DNA of 64,000 bases, from contig NZ_JBFMVT010000002.1 in assembly GCF_040786275.1 (NCBI RefSeq), forward strand, positions 4,216,001 to 4,280,000. Reading direction: 5' to 3'. Under the pieces are notes generated by a model, which saw nothing but the letters and a program-made list of their open reading frames with translations, had not been told where the DNA came from and did not search any database. Below are positions 43,232 to 53,300 of this stretch, piece by piece. Positions within the stretch are counted from its first letter, which is position 1, and every line of letters starts with the position of its first letter. The position numbers and the translations under genes were made by a program. The DNA is from Buttiauxella gaviniae. GTDB taxonomy: Bacteria; Pseudomonadota; Gammaproteobacteria; Enterobacterales; Enterobacteriaceae.

Positions 43232-46200
43232 ATGTCTACAACACAAGATGCTACCGTAACACCTGATTTTAATACCATCAGCAGCTGGACTGCGGCCGAT
43301 TATGCCTTACTGACTGCCAATCTTGTTCAGTCCATGACCCTTGCTCAGGTGCAGGCAATGTTGCACCCTGAGCAAGTGCCCACCGCTGCGGTCAGCGCCT
43401 TTACCCCGGAACAAATCAGCAGCATAAAGGTGACTTTTTACCCGACCGCGGCATGGATAAATGCGTTAAGTATTCCGGCTTTGCAGGCCTTAAGCCCTGC
43501 GGCATTTTATCATGTGACCCGCCCGCAACTGGTTGGTGTCGATGCCGCGCATCTGTCTGCCCTGACGGCCGCCCAGGTTGCCGGCACCAATAAACTCGAC
43601 GCATTAAGCAGCGCTCAGTTCGGGTTACTGAATATCTCCGGGATGTCCGTATCCCAGATTGCAGGCTTAACTGCGATGGAATATGCCGGGCTTAGCGCGG
43701 CACAAATTTCCTCTCTGAGCCCGTCGCAAGTATCAGCTATTGCTAATATCGTTAACCTGCCGCTCGCCGTGGTAAGTGGGTTGACTGCAAACCAACTGCC
43801 TGCTCTCACCATCGATTTCTCTACCGTCTCCGTCAACTGGCTTAATGCGCTGAGCCCTGATGCCTTCCGGGGCCTGAGTACAGTTCAAATCGCTCAAATC
43901 AGCGCGGCAACCGTATGCGCCCTTGATAATGCGCATATCAGCGCACTCACAGCCAGCCAGTTCGGAGCCCTCAATATTTCGGGCTTCTCGACAACGCAGA
44001 TTGCCAGTCTGAATGCCACCGAATTCTCTGGACTCACGGCTTCGCAAATCTCCTCCCTCAGCCCGGAGCAGGTCGCCGCTATTCCCAATATCGGGAACCT
44101 GCCACTGGCGGCGGTCAATGGATTGACTGCAAACCAGTTAGCAGCGATCACTACAAATTTATCCACCTTTTCCGTGAACTGGCTTAATGCACTGAACACG
44201 AATGCTTTCCAGAGCCTGAGTACGGCTCAAATCGCTCAAATCAGCGCGGCAACCGTACGCGGTCTCGACAATGCCCATCTGAATGCTCTGTCTGCCTCGC
44301 AAGTTACCGCCCTGAATGGGATAACGTCGCTTAGCAGTGCTCAGTTCGGTCTGCTCGATCTCACCGCCATTTCTGCCACTACCATGGCGCAATGGGGTCA
44401 AAGCGTCTGGGCCGGGACGACCGCGTTGCAGATGTCGCTCTTAACCACTGACCAGATTAATGCCATGCAGAATGCCACCTGGCTGCCACTGACGGCAGTT
44501 TCCGGCATCATGCCCTCGCAGGTACTGGTCTTCACCGCAAACTACGGTCGTTTCAGCGGTACCTGGTTTAACCAGATGCGCCTGGACTCTTTCCAGACGC
44601 TGGACAACGGTCGCCTGGCACAGATATCAGCGGCAAACTGGGCGCAGATTGATTTTGCCCATTTCAGTGCGCTTAACGCTGCCCAGATTGGGGTGATTAA
44701 ACTGGACTTCTCCAGGGTTTCTGCCGATTGGATCAATGGCCTGAGCCTTGAAACATTCCAGGGATTAACCGCTACTCAAATCGGCCAGCTCACCGCAACG
44801 ACAGTTGTGGGTTTAAGCGATGCCCGTCTGAGTGCACTCACCGCTACCCAGATCGAGGCATTAAACAATCTCAGCCAGTTAAGCGGGCATCAGTTCAGTT
44901 TGCTTAACCTCTCGGCTATGTCCTCCGCACAGATTGCGGCCTGGACACCTGACCAGTATGCGGCCCTGACGTCAGCCCAGTTCAACACCCTGTCCACCGC
45001 TCAGATCGGCGCCATCGCCAATCCGGCAGCGCTGCCGCTGAATATTGTCAGCGCACTGACTGTCGCCCAGGTCAACGCCATCAATACCGATTTTTCTAAA
45101 CTGCCTGACAGCTGGCTTAACAGCCTCAGCACCACCGCGCTACAGGGACTGACGCCTTATCAGTTTTCGCACCTCAGCAGTCTGACTGCGGTGGAAGTCC
45201 TCAACATCACCAATATTGCAGCCCTGAGTAATACTCAGTTTAGCCAGCTTAACCTGACAGGAGTCTCCGCATCTGTGATGGCCGGATGGTCAAGTCAGGT
45301 ATGGGCCGGGCTCACTGCCGCACAGGTTTCTTCTTTCACGGCGGCGCAAATTGATAGTTTTCAGCATGCCAGTTGGCTACCCGCGACCGCTGCCGCAGGC
45401 CTGCTGCCATGGCAAATGGCCCCGTTATCCGCCAATTACGGACAATTTAGTGCAGACTGGTTCAACCATCTGCAACTGGCTTCATTTACCGCGCTGGACA
45501 CCAGTCGTCTGAGTCAGATTTCATGGTCGGCTTTCTTTGGTATGGATAGTGCACACCTGACCGCTCTGAGTGCAGCCCAGGTTGCCTCTATGACGAATCT
45601 TGGATCAATGCCGAGCAGGGCATTCGGCCAGCTAAATATTTCAGCTCTCTCCACCGCACAGATTTCCGCCCTGACACTGAAGCAGTACCAGGGGCTGTCC
45701 CAGACGCAGCTTTCCTCGTTCAGCTCTGCTCAGATTCAGGCGTTGGCGCATCCGGAGTGGCTGGCGCCGGGGCTCATCAATAACATCAGCGTTGCACAAT
45801 TTAGCGCCATGACGGCAGCTCAGTTTGCAGGCCTGAGTAGCGCTGCCTTTACCTCTCTGGATGCGGCCCATCTCGCCGTCTGGCCCGGGGACGCCACCGC
45901 GCTCACCCAACAGGAGTTGCTGGAAGTCAGACCTCGTCTGACAGCCACCCAGCTCAACGCGCTTACTGATAATCAGCGCACGATGCTGACAACCAGTGAT
46001 ACTGCGGCTCAGAGCCTGATTAACAGCCTGAGCGATGCCGGACTGAAAAGCATCATGCAGTCAGTCGCATCCGGGGCCGGAACACTGTTCAGCTTCAATG
46101 CGATTGAGTCAGTGATGAAAACCCTTGATGCAGGAATAAGTGACGGCTTAACGGCCTCTCAGTATGCCGGGCTGCAAAGCTATACGCAGGCTATTGGTCA

Positions 46201-47248
46201 GGTCTGCGGTGAGAACTCATCGATCTATTCTCTGGTCAATAGCATGGTTAACGCTGCTGATGGTGCTTCGGTTAACTGGACAGGCGCCGACGGTACCTAC
46301 AGCCGGATTGGCAATCTTGCGGTGGGCTCAACCTCCATTCAGTTTGGCGAGCAGATATCCGCCTGGCTTGATGGCACCAACGATCCGGGCTCGTCTAATA
46401 CTTATTACACTGATGGCCGCCTTTTGTTTGGTGATAGCGGCACGCCGACTATCAATGATATCAGCCAGGGCTCTATTGGTGACTGCTCGATGCTTGGTGC
46501 CTTGCAGACCGTTGTGAATGTTCAGCCGGATTACATTAAATCGATGATCACGCAGAATGCTAACGGCTCATACAGTGTTCGTTTCTTTAATGGTAATAAA
46601 GCCGAGTGGGTGACGGTGGATAATCAGACCTGCTCTTATGGCGAGGGCGTTTCAGGTTCTTCCTGGGCCGCTATTTTTGAGCGCGCAAGTGCTACTTTCA
46701 AGGCATCATTTAAGAACTCCGGAAACAGTTATGAAAGTGTGGGAGGATTTGGTGACGAAGAACTGCAGGCAATTACCGGAGATAAAATTATCTCTTATAG
46801 TCCCGGTAGTTATTCAGAAGCTGACTGGAATACGACAATCTTTAATATTCTGAAAACTGCTGTTCTGGCCGGGCAACCGACGGATATCGGGAGCTTTGAA
46901 TACACGAAAGATGCGCAGAACAATAAGTCAGATTTTATCAGTGGTCACGAGATGGCAATCATCTCATTTGATGAAAATACCAACAACTTTGTCATTGCTA
47001 ACCCTTGGGGGGCTCAGGGCAACGCTAATTTTAATGGCACATTTGAAGCATCAATGGATCAGATGTGGCAGGGAGGGAACGGAAATACGAGTGTACATAT
47101 TGCTAACTCCGACGTTGCAACAGGTGCGGTAGGGCAACTGGTAACGGCGATGGCCAGTATTGCACCGACGTCCGCAGCAACGTCAGGGGCGGCAGCGCCA
47201 GCCGCTAATTCAAACAACGCGCTTCTGGTTGCTTCGCAAGTCGCGTAA
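43232..47248 (+). CDS. Repeat-rich calpain-like (peptidase C2) protein 3 (largest paralogue)
   Basis: A 1338-residue protein starting MSTTQDATVTPDFNTISSW, with no signal peptide and the longest repeat array (about 30-950) of the four. The super-repeat runs from LTAAQVAGTNKLDALSSAQF to about 128 residues later, each made of roughly 11-residue helical units. The calpain-like domain has QGSIGDCSML (Cys1085), SGHEMAI (His1239) and IANPWG (Asn1257). Its first 160 codons are nearly identical in DNA to those of gene 1 on the opposite strand. The tail ends NNALLVASQVA. It is probably exported by one of the neighbouring type I systems; the proteolytic target is unknown. Confidence 0.85.
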   Translation: MSTTQDATVTPDFNTISSWTAADYALLTANLVQSMTLAQVQAMLHPEQVPTAAVSAFTPEQISSIKVTFYPTAAWINALSIPALQALSPAAFYHVTRPQLVGVDAAHLSALTAAQVAGTNKLDALSSAQFGLLNISGMSVSQIAGLTAMEYAGLSAAQISSLSPSQVSAIANIVNLPLAVVSGLTANQLPALTIDFSTVSVNWLNALSPDAFRGLSTVQIAQISAATVCALDNAHISALTASQFGALNISGFSTTQIASLNATEFSGLTASQISSLSPEQVAAIPNIGNLPLAAVNGLTANQLAAITTNLSTFSVNWLNALNTNAFQSLSTAQIAQISAATVRGLDNAHLNALSASQVTALNGITSLSSAQFGLLDLTAISATTMAQWGQSVWAGTTALQMSLLTTDQINAMQNATWLPLTAVSGIMPSQVLVFTANYGRFSGTWFNQMRLDSFQTLDNGRLAQISAANWAQIDFAHFSALNAAQIGVIKLDFSRVSADWINGLSLETFQGLTATQIGQLTATTVVGLSDARLSALTATQIEALNNLSQLSGHQFSLLNLSAMSSAQIAAWTPDQYAALTSAQFNTLSTAQIGAIANPAALPLNIVSALTVAQVNAINTDFSKLPDSWLNSLSTTALQGLTPYQFSHLSSLTAVEVLNITNIAALSNTQFSQLNLTGVSASVMAGWSSQVWAGLTAAQVSSFTAAQIDSFQHASWLPATAAAGLLPWQMAPLSANYGQFSADWFNHLQLASFTALDTSRLSQISWSAFFGMDSAHLTALSAAQVASMTNLGSMPSRAFGQLNISALSTAQISALTLKQYQGLSQTQLSSFSSAQIQALAHPEWLAPGLINNISVAQFSAMTAAQFAGLSSAAFTSLDAAHLAVWPGDATALTQQELLEVRPRLTATQLNALTDNQRTMLTTSDTAAQSLINSLSDAGLKSIMQSVASGAGTLFSFNAIESVMKTLDAGISDGLTASQYAGLQSYTQAIGQVCGENSSIYSLVNSMVNAADGASVNWTGADGTYSRIGNLAVGSTSIQFGEQISAWLDGTNDPGSSNTYYTDGRLLFGDSGTPTINDISQGSIGDCSMLGALQTVVNVQPDYIKSMITQNANGSYSVRFFNGNKAEWVTVDNQTCSYGEGVSGSSWAAIFERASATFKASFKNSGNSYESVGGFGDEELQAITGDKIISYSPGSYSEADWNTTIFNILKTAVLAGQPTDIGSFEYTKDAQNNKSDFISGHEMAIISFDENTNNFVIANPWGAQGNANFNGTFEASMDQMWQGGNGNTSVHIANSDVATGAVGQLVTAMASIAPTSAATSGAAAPAANSNNALLVASQVA

Positions 47249-47264
47249 TCACCATTAATACCTG

Positions 47265-47298
47265 AACCCCCGTCCGAAAGTGCGGGGGTTTATTTTTT
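47265..47298 (+). terminator. Rho-independent terminator after calpain-like gene 3
   Basis: AACCCCCG and CGGGGGTT (with GTCCGAAAGTG between) form the stem, followed by TTTATTTTTT. It is a paralogue of the terminator after gene 2. Confidence 0.9.
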
Positions 47299-47738
47299 CC
47301 ATAAACAACTTTCCGCACGATAAATTGATTAAATAAAACCCAATATAATCATATTTATATTTTAGCTAACCCCAACGGGTTATTTTTCTGTAAGAGTGGC
47401 CGCAAAAACAAAGTGTTAATGAGTGTGACAAAATGGCGTTGTAAAACGATAGGTTTATTAAGGTAACTTATGTAATTCGCGGATTTGATAGGTTAATGGT
47501 TGCATTTCATAAACACCCCTAATGAATGCCAGATTTAATTTCTACCTCGGTGTTTTTAATGTTACTGCAATGTTGAATTTTAGTTAATGCCATATTATTG
47601 TGAAGGTGAGGTTATTACTCAACAGTGCAGTAATCATTCTAAACAGCCTGAGTGAATTAATTTTCACAAGTATCTTGTGTGCCTGATTTAAATCATAAGG
47701 GCTCTAAATAAATAATATCCATTGTTAAGGGGTAAGGT
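47299..47738. promoter_or_regulatory. Conserved leader of calpain-like gene 4 with a palindrome
   Basis: This region is a copy of the leader of gene 3, including CACAAG-TAT-CTTGTG at 47665-47679 and an AAGGGGTAAGG ribosome-binding site. There are only a few differences in the final 90 bases, although the two upstream parts have drifted, which indicates selection on the proximal part or recent gene conversion. Confidence 0.6.
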
Positions 47739-49946
47739 ATGTCAACAACACAAGATGCGACCGCTTCACCTGATGTAAATACTATTAATGGCTGGACTCA
47801 GGCAGATTATGATTTATTAACAGCCGATTTTGTCTCCACCATGACGTCCGATCAGATTGCAGCGATGGCGCACCCGGAATGGATACCGACTGCGACTTTG
47901 GGCAGCTTATCTGCCTCTCAGGTGGCAGCCCTACAAAGTTTGACCACTCTGAGTAACGCCCAGTTCGGCCTGCTCAACCTGACAAGCGTCTCCGCATCTG
48001 TGATGGCAGGATGGACCAAAGATGTTTGGGCAGGGCTTACCGCCGCGCAGGTTTCATTGTTCACCAAGGCGCAAATCGGCAGTTTCCAGCATGCCAGTTG
48101 GTTACCGGCGACGGCTGCCGCAGGCCTGCTGCCATCGCAGATGGCTCAGTTGTCTTCCCTTTACGGTCAATTCAGCGCGGACTGGTTCAATCATCTGCAA
48201 CTGGCGTCCTTTACGGCGCTGAACGCCAGCCGTTTGAATCAGATTTCTGCCGCCACACTCTCGGGAATTGATAACACGCACCTGACCGCTCTAAGTGCTG
48301 CCCAGGTCGCTTCCATGAATAATCTGGGCGCTATGGCATGCGCAAAATTCGGTGTACTAAACATCTCTGCGCTGTCGACCACTCAAATTGCAGCGCTAAC
48401 CCGCATGCAGTATGAGGGGTTAACTCAAACGCAGATCTCCTCATTGAGCACCACTCAGGTTCAGGCGTTGGCGCACCCGGAATGGCTTCCAGCGGCTTTT
48501 ATCAATAATACCGACATCGCTCAGTTTGCAGCCTTAACGCCTGCCCAGTTTGCCGATATGAAGCCGTCTGCCATCGCCGCTCTGGATAGCGCGCATCTCG
48601 CCGTGTTTGGCGGCAATCTGCAATCTCTCAGTGCTGATGTGCTGCTGACTATCGCGCCACGTTTAAGCCAGCAACAACTTGCATCCCTGACTCAGCAACA
48701 GACTGCGCTGTTATCGTTATCAGACAATACCAAAGACACGCTGATTAACAGCCTGAGCGATTCCTCACTGAAAAGCATCATGTCATCTGTTTCAGCCGGT
48801 GGTAACTCGCTGTTTAGCTTCCAGTCCATTGAGGCCGTATTGAAGGGTTTTGCTGCGGGCCTGAGCGACGGATTAAGTGCCGCGCAGTACGGCGATCTGA
48901 ATACCTACGTGCAAAATATTGGCACCGTTTGCGGCACCCGTTCGCCAACATATTCGCTGGTCAATTGCATGACGACGGGAGCGAATGGCGCTTCAGTCTC
49001 CTGGACATCGCCGGTGGATGGAACCCTAAGTCGTATGGGCAGCCTTGCCGTGGGGACGACCTCCACACAGTTCAACCAGCTTATCGCCAACTGGTTTGAT
49101 GGAAGCAATGATCCCGCGACCTCATCATCAGCTCATGTTGAGGGACGCCCGCTGTTTGTTAATGGCACACCGTCTATCAATGATATTCATCAGGGCGGAA
49201 TTGGGGATTGTTCTCTTCTCGGCGGTCTTCAGGCGGTGGTAAATGTTTCACCTGACTTCATCAAATCGATGATTGTTCAGAATACGAATGACACCTACAG
49301 CGTGCGCTTCTTTAATAAAGGCGTTGCCGACTGGGTCACGGTTGATGGTAAAGCCCCGGGCAATGGCGCGAATATGAGTACCTCAAGCTGGGCGACTATT
49401 CTTGAGCGGGCCAATGTTGCTTTCGAAGCCACTTATCAAAATGACGTCAACGCCTATTCCAGCCTTAGCGGTTACGGGAACAACAAACTGGCTGAAATCA
49501 CAGGGAATACGATCACCGATTACAAAGCGAGCCATTACACGGAGGCGGCCTGGAACTCGACTGTTTTCGACATTCTGAAAACGGCGGTGCTTTCCGGGGA
49601 AGCTGTGGATATGGGGAGTGAGATAAACACCAATGATGATACCCATTTTGTTAAAAGCCATGAGATGGCGATTACGGCGTTTGATGCGGATACCAGTAAA
49701 TTTGTGATTACCAATCCGTGGGGCGCATATAGCGCAACGGGGACGTTTGAGGCCTCGATGGATCAAATCTGGCAGGGGGGTGTTAGCGAAATTCACATCT
49801 CTAATTCTGCAGGAGCCAACAGTGCAACCGGGCAACTGGTAACGGCGATGGCCAGTATTGCACCGACATCAGCAGCGTTAACAACATCAGCAACACAACC
49901 CGCCAGCGCCGGTAATGCACTTCTGGCAGCAACGCAGGCGGCATAA
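47739..49946 (+). CDS. Repeat-rich calpain-like (peptidase C2) protein 4 (shortest paralogue)
   Basis: A 735-residue protein starting MSTTQDATASPDVNTINGW, with no signal peptide. Its repeat array is the shortest (about 30-350) and consists mainly of the block shared by all four genes (VSASVMAGWTKDVWAGLTAA, FQHASWLPATAAAGLLPSQM). The calpain-like domain has GGIGDCSLL (Cys491), KSHEMAI (His641) and ITNPWG (Asn659), with the same His-Asn spacing of 18 as its paralogues. The tail ends NALLAATQAA. It could be a deletion product of a longer gene. Triad residues are intact. Confidence 0.84.
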   Translation: MSTTQDATASPDVNTINGWTQADYDLLTADFVSTMTSDQIAAMAHPEWIPTATLGSLSASQVAALQSLTTLSNAQFGLLNLTSVSASVMAGWTKDVWAGLTAAQVSLFTKAQIGSFQHASWLPATAAAGLLPSQMAQLSSLYGQFSADWFNHLQLASFTALNASRLNQISAATLSGIDNTHLTALSAAQVASMNNLGAMACAKFGVLNISALSTTQIAALTRMQYEGLTQTQISSLSTTQVQALAHPEWLPAAFINNTDIAQFAALTPAQFADMKPSAIAALDSAHLAVFGGNLQSLSADVLLTIAPRLSQQQLASLTQQQTALLSLSDNTKDTLINSLSDSSLKSIMSSVSAGGNSLFSFQSIEAVLKGFAAGLSDGLSAAQYGDLNTYVQNIGTVCGTRSPTYSLVNCMTTGANGASVSWTSPVDGTLSRMGSLAVGTTSTQFNQLIANWFDGSNDPATSSSAHVEGRPLFVNGTPSINDIHQGGIGDCSLLGGLQAVVNVSPDFIKSMIVQNTNDTYSVRFFNKGVADWVTVDGKAPGNGANMSTSSWATILERANVAFEATYQNDVNAYSSLSGYGNNKLAEITGNTITDYKASHYTEAAWNSTVFDILKTAVLSGEAVDMGSEINTNDDTHFVKSHEMAITAFDADTSKFVITNPWGAYSATGTFEASMDQIWQGGVSEIHISNSAGANSATGQLVTAMASIAPTSAALTTSATQPASAGNALLAATQAA

Positions 49947-49962
49947 TTACCGGGAAGACCAT

Positions 49963-49988
49963 AACTCCCGCCCACACGGGTGGGAGTT
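49963..49988 (+). terminator. Terminator after calpain-like gene 4
   Basis: AACTCCC-G-CCC, loop ACAC, GGG-T-GGGAGTT forms a strong stem, but the U-run after it is short (TTTG). Confidence 0.7.
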
Positions 49989-50344
49989 TGCGGAATATTG
50001 ATAATCTTGTTCTTCGCCAATGATTGAACTACAGAATTTTCTGACAAACAGATAAGAAAATGACCAGATAATACTGTGGTAAATTTTTCAAATACGCCGG
50101 AATGTGTTTAATCATCAACGAGAGGTTTGGATAATAACGATCTGAAGAATATTCACCTTTGGTGATGAATATATTTTGAGTTGTATTTATTACATTATTT
50201 TATTTTTTAATAATGTCCCTCTCATGCAAACCACAAATGCATTTCTAATATTTTGTTCGCTTGCTTCACATTGCCAGTCATGTAAATCGATACACAGCCT
50301 TTAATTAACAAGACTCTTCGTCCGTTCTTGTTGAGGATTTTAAA
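49989..50344. other. A/T-rich promoter region of the first autotransporter
   Basis: There is no gene in this 356-base gap. A/T-rich sequence at about 50160-50220 (TTTATTACATTATTTTATTT) is the likely promoter area, and TTGAGGA just before 50345 is the ribosome-binding site. Confidence 0.4.
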
Positions 50345-53300
50345 ATGGATAAATATAAAAAAACATCTTCGGCACTCAGAGTGCATCGCGCCAGACTCCC
50401 CATTATTCCGTTTTCTCTCAGTTTACTGACGCTTTCAATCAGCACCATTGTTAACCCGGCATTTGCCGGGGGAGATGGCGGCAACGGTGGATTTAACTCC
50501 TCTGAATATGGCTTTGCTGGCGATGCCGGGGACAGCACGACCGGTGTTGGGGGTAATGGTGGCGTAGGTTTTAAACATGGTGGTGGGTATAACAATGGGG
50601 GGGGAGCGGGACGTGTCATTTCAACAGCAACCACCATAACCACCTCAGTCACAGGCGGGGCTGGCGGTACCGGCTCTGATGGTGATGGTACCCGCGGCGC
50701 TAACGGCGGCGGCGGCGGTGGAACCGGTGTGGTGGCTAAAGGGGCCATCATCAATAAAAGTGTTATTACCGGTGGCGCGGGGGGAATGGGGGGAACCGGG
50801 CGCGGGGGCAGAACTGGCAGCGGCGGCGGTGGTGCAGGCGTCGTGACTAACTCCTCAGTAACCAACAGCGGCACGATAACAGGCGGCTCCAGTACCACCA
50901 CCTGGAACGGCGGTGGCGGCGGTGGCGGGGCGGGTATTTATGTTTCAGGCAATACCGCACAGGTTAGCATCATCAACACCGGAACGATTAATGGAGGAAA
51001 CGGAGGTAATAACCTGGCAACGCCTCAGGGTGGTAGAGGGGGTAACGGGGAAGGCGGTGCCGCAGGGGCTTCTCGTTCGGCCTATTCGGATGGGGGGATG
51101 GCTATTCGGGGTGGCAACCTGCTGATACAAAACGCCGGCGTTATTAATGCCGGGGCGGGTGGAGATGGCGCGCAAAACTATGCCATTTATTTTAATGGCG
51201 GCACAAACCAGCTCCTGCTTTCAACGGGAAGTGTCATTTCCGGCACGGTATATGGGGGTGGCAGTGACACCCTTTTATTACAAAATGCACTGGCAACAGC
51301 AGGAAGTGATACCACCGGCGGGGGCTCTCTTGATGGTTCGCAATACATAGGTATTGAACATTTAATTCTGAACAGCGGAACATGGACGCTAAGTAACACA
51401 CTTTCCCTCAGTGATGCAATTTTAAACAACGGCTTGTTACTGTTAACCACCGGCACATCGTTAGGCGCGTCCGTGGTTAAAGCTCAGGGGGGCGGGCTTG
51501 GCGCTGCCTCAGATGGCATTACCATCAATAAAAATATCACGCTGTTGGTTAATCCGGATGCTTCTGGTGGAAACGGTCTGACGTTGGGTGGAACTCACGA
51601 TTTTATATTAAGTGGTGTTCTGAGCGGTGCCGGGGATTTAAATCAGACCGGTAGCCATAAAACCACGCTGACCGGAATAAACACTTACACCGGGCAAACC
51701 ACCGTGAATGGCGGAAGCCTGAATTTGTCAGGTAATGGCAGTATTGCTAACACCCGCCTGTTAAATATTAAAAGCGGAAGCGTTGATATTTCTGCTGTAA
51801 ACACCGGCGCAAGCCTGGCTCGCCTGTCCGGCGACAGCACGGGTACTCTGGCTCTGGGAAGTAAAACCTTAACCTTAACGAATGCCCAGGATACGTTTGC
51901 GGGGAATATTACCGGGAGCGGAAATCTGACTATTGATGAGGGAAGCGAAACCTTCAGCGGAAACAGTTCAACGTTTAGCGGAACCACAACGGCCAATGAT
52001 AGCGCGAGTGCCATTGTTACCGGGACGCTGGGGAGCAGTGCAAGCCAGGTCAATATTAATTCAGGTGGCCGGCTTGCGGGGACGGGAACCGTGGGGGGCA
52101 GCGTTGATATTGCTGATAATGGGATCCTTAACCCCGGTCTGGAAACAGCCACGTCTCCCGTAGGCACGCTCACCATTAAAAAGGATTTGAGTCTCTCTGA
52201 TTTGAGCCAGCTTAATTATCAGTTTGGTAGCGCCTATACCCCTGGTGGGCAAAATAACGATTTGACCAATGTTAACGGTGACTTAACGCTCGACGGTGAG
52301 CTTAATGTGACCGTGACACCGGGGCAGAAATTTAACTATGGCGTCTACCGGATTTTCAATTATGACGGAACGTTAAATGACAACACGCTGGCCATCGCGA
52401 AGTTACCGGTTGGGTTTGATGCCGATGATTTTTATATTCAGACCAATATTAAGGGTCAGGTAAACCTGATTAACTCCACCGGAATTACATTGCGTTTCTG
52501 GGACGGTGATAACGGCACGCCTAACGACTCCGCTATCCAGGGGGGCGACGGAACATGGCGTGACAGCGTAACGGATCCCTGGACCATTGAGACCGGAAAA
52601 CTTAACTCCTCCTGGAGTGATAAAAACTTTGCGGTATTTATGGGCACCGGTGGAACCGTCACCGTGGATAACACGGATGGCGATATTAATACCTCCGGGA
52701 TGCAGTTCTATGTTGATGGATACACATTAGAGGATGGCACTCTGACCTTAACGCCGGTTGATGGCGATACCGATTCAATCATTCGGGTCGGGGATGGTTC
52801 AGAGCCAAGCTCCGGTTACATCGCGACGATAAACAGTATTCTTACCGGCGCCAGCGGCCTCTCGAAAGAGGGGTACGGCAAGCTCATTCTCGGGGGCGTG
52901 AATACCTATACGGGTGATACCACTATTGAGAGCGGCGTGCTGAGCGTCGCGCAAAGCAATAACCTTGGTGATGCCTCCGGAAAAGTGATTCTTGACGGCG
53001 GCACCCTGGAAACCCGCACCACGCTGAACCTTAACCGTGATATTTCTCTCACGGACGAAGGCGGTGCCCTTCAGACCGACACCGACACCACGTTGACTGA
53101 CGATCGCGGGATTAGCGGAACGGGAGATTTGACCAAACTTGGTGACGGGACGCTGCGCTTAACGGGCAAAAACAGCTATACCGGTGCGACAAATATCAAA
53201 GGCGGCACCCTGAGTCTTTCGCAGGAGGGTTCGCTTACGGCCTCAAAACAGGTGGATTTGGAGAACGGCACCCTTGATATTTCGACCGCGAATCAGCCGG

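Noticed and set aside
24548-49946. CRISPR-like or tandem DNA repeat arrays
   Set aside because: The periodicity is in coding sequence with variable units and no spacer-repeat structure; it reflects protein repeats.
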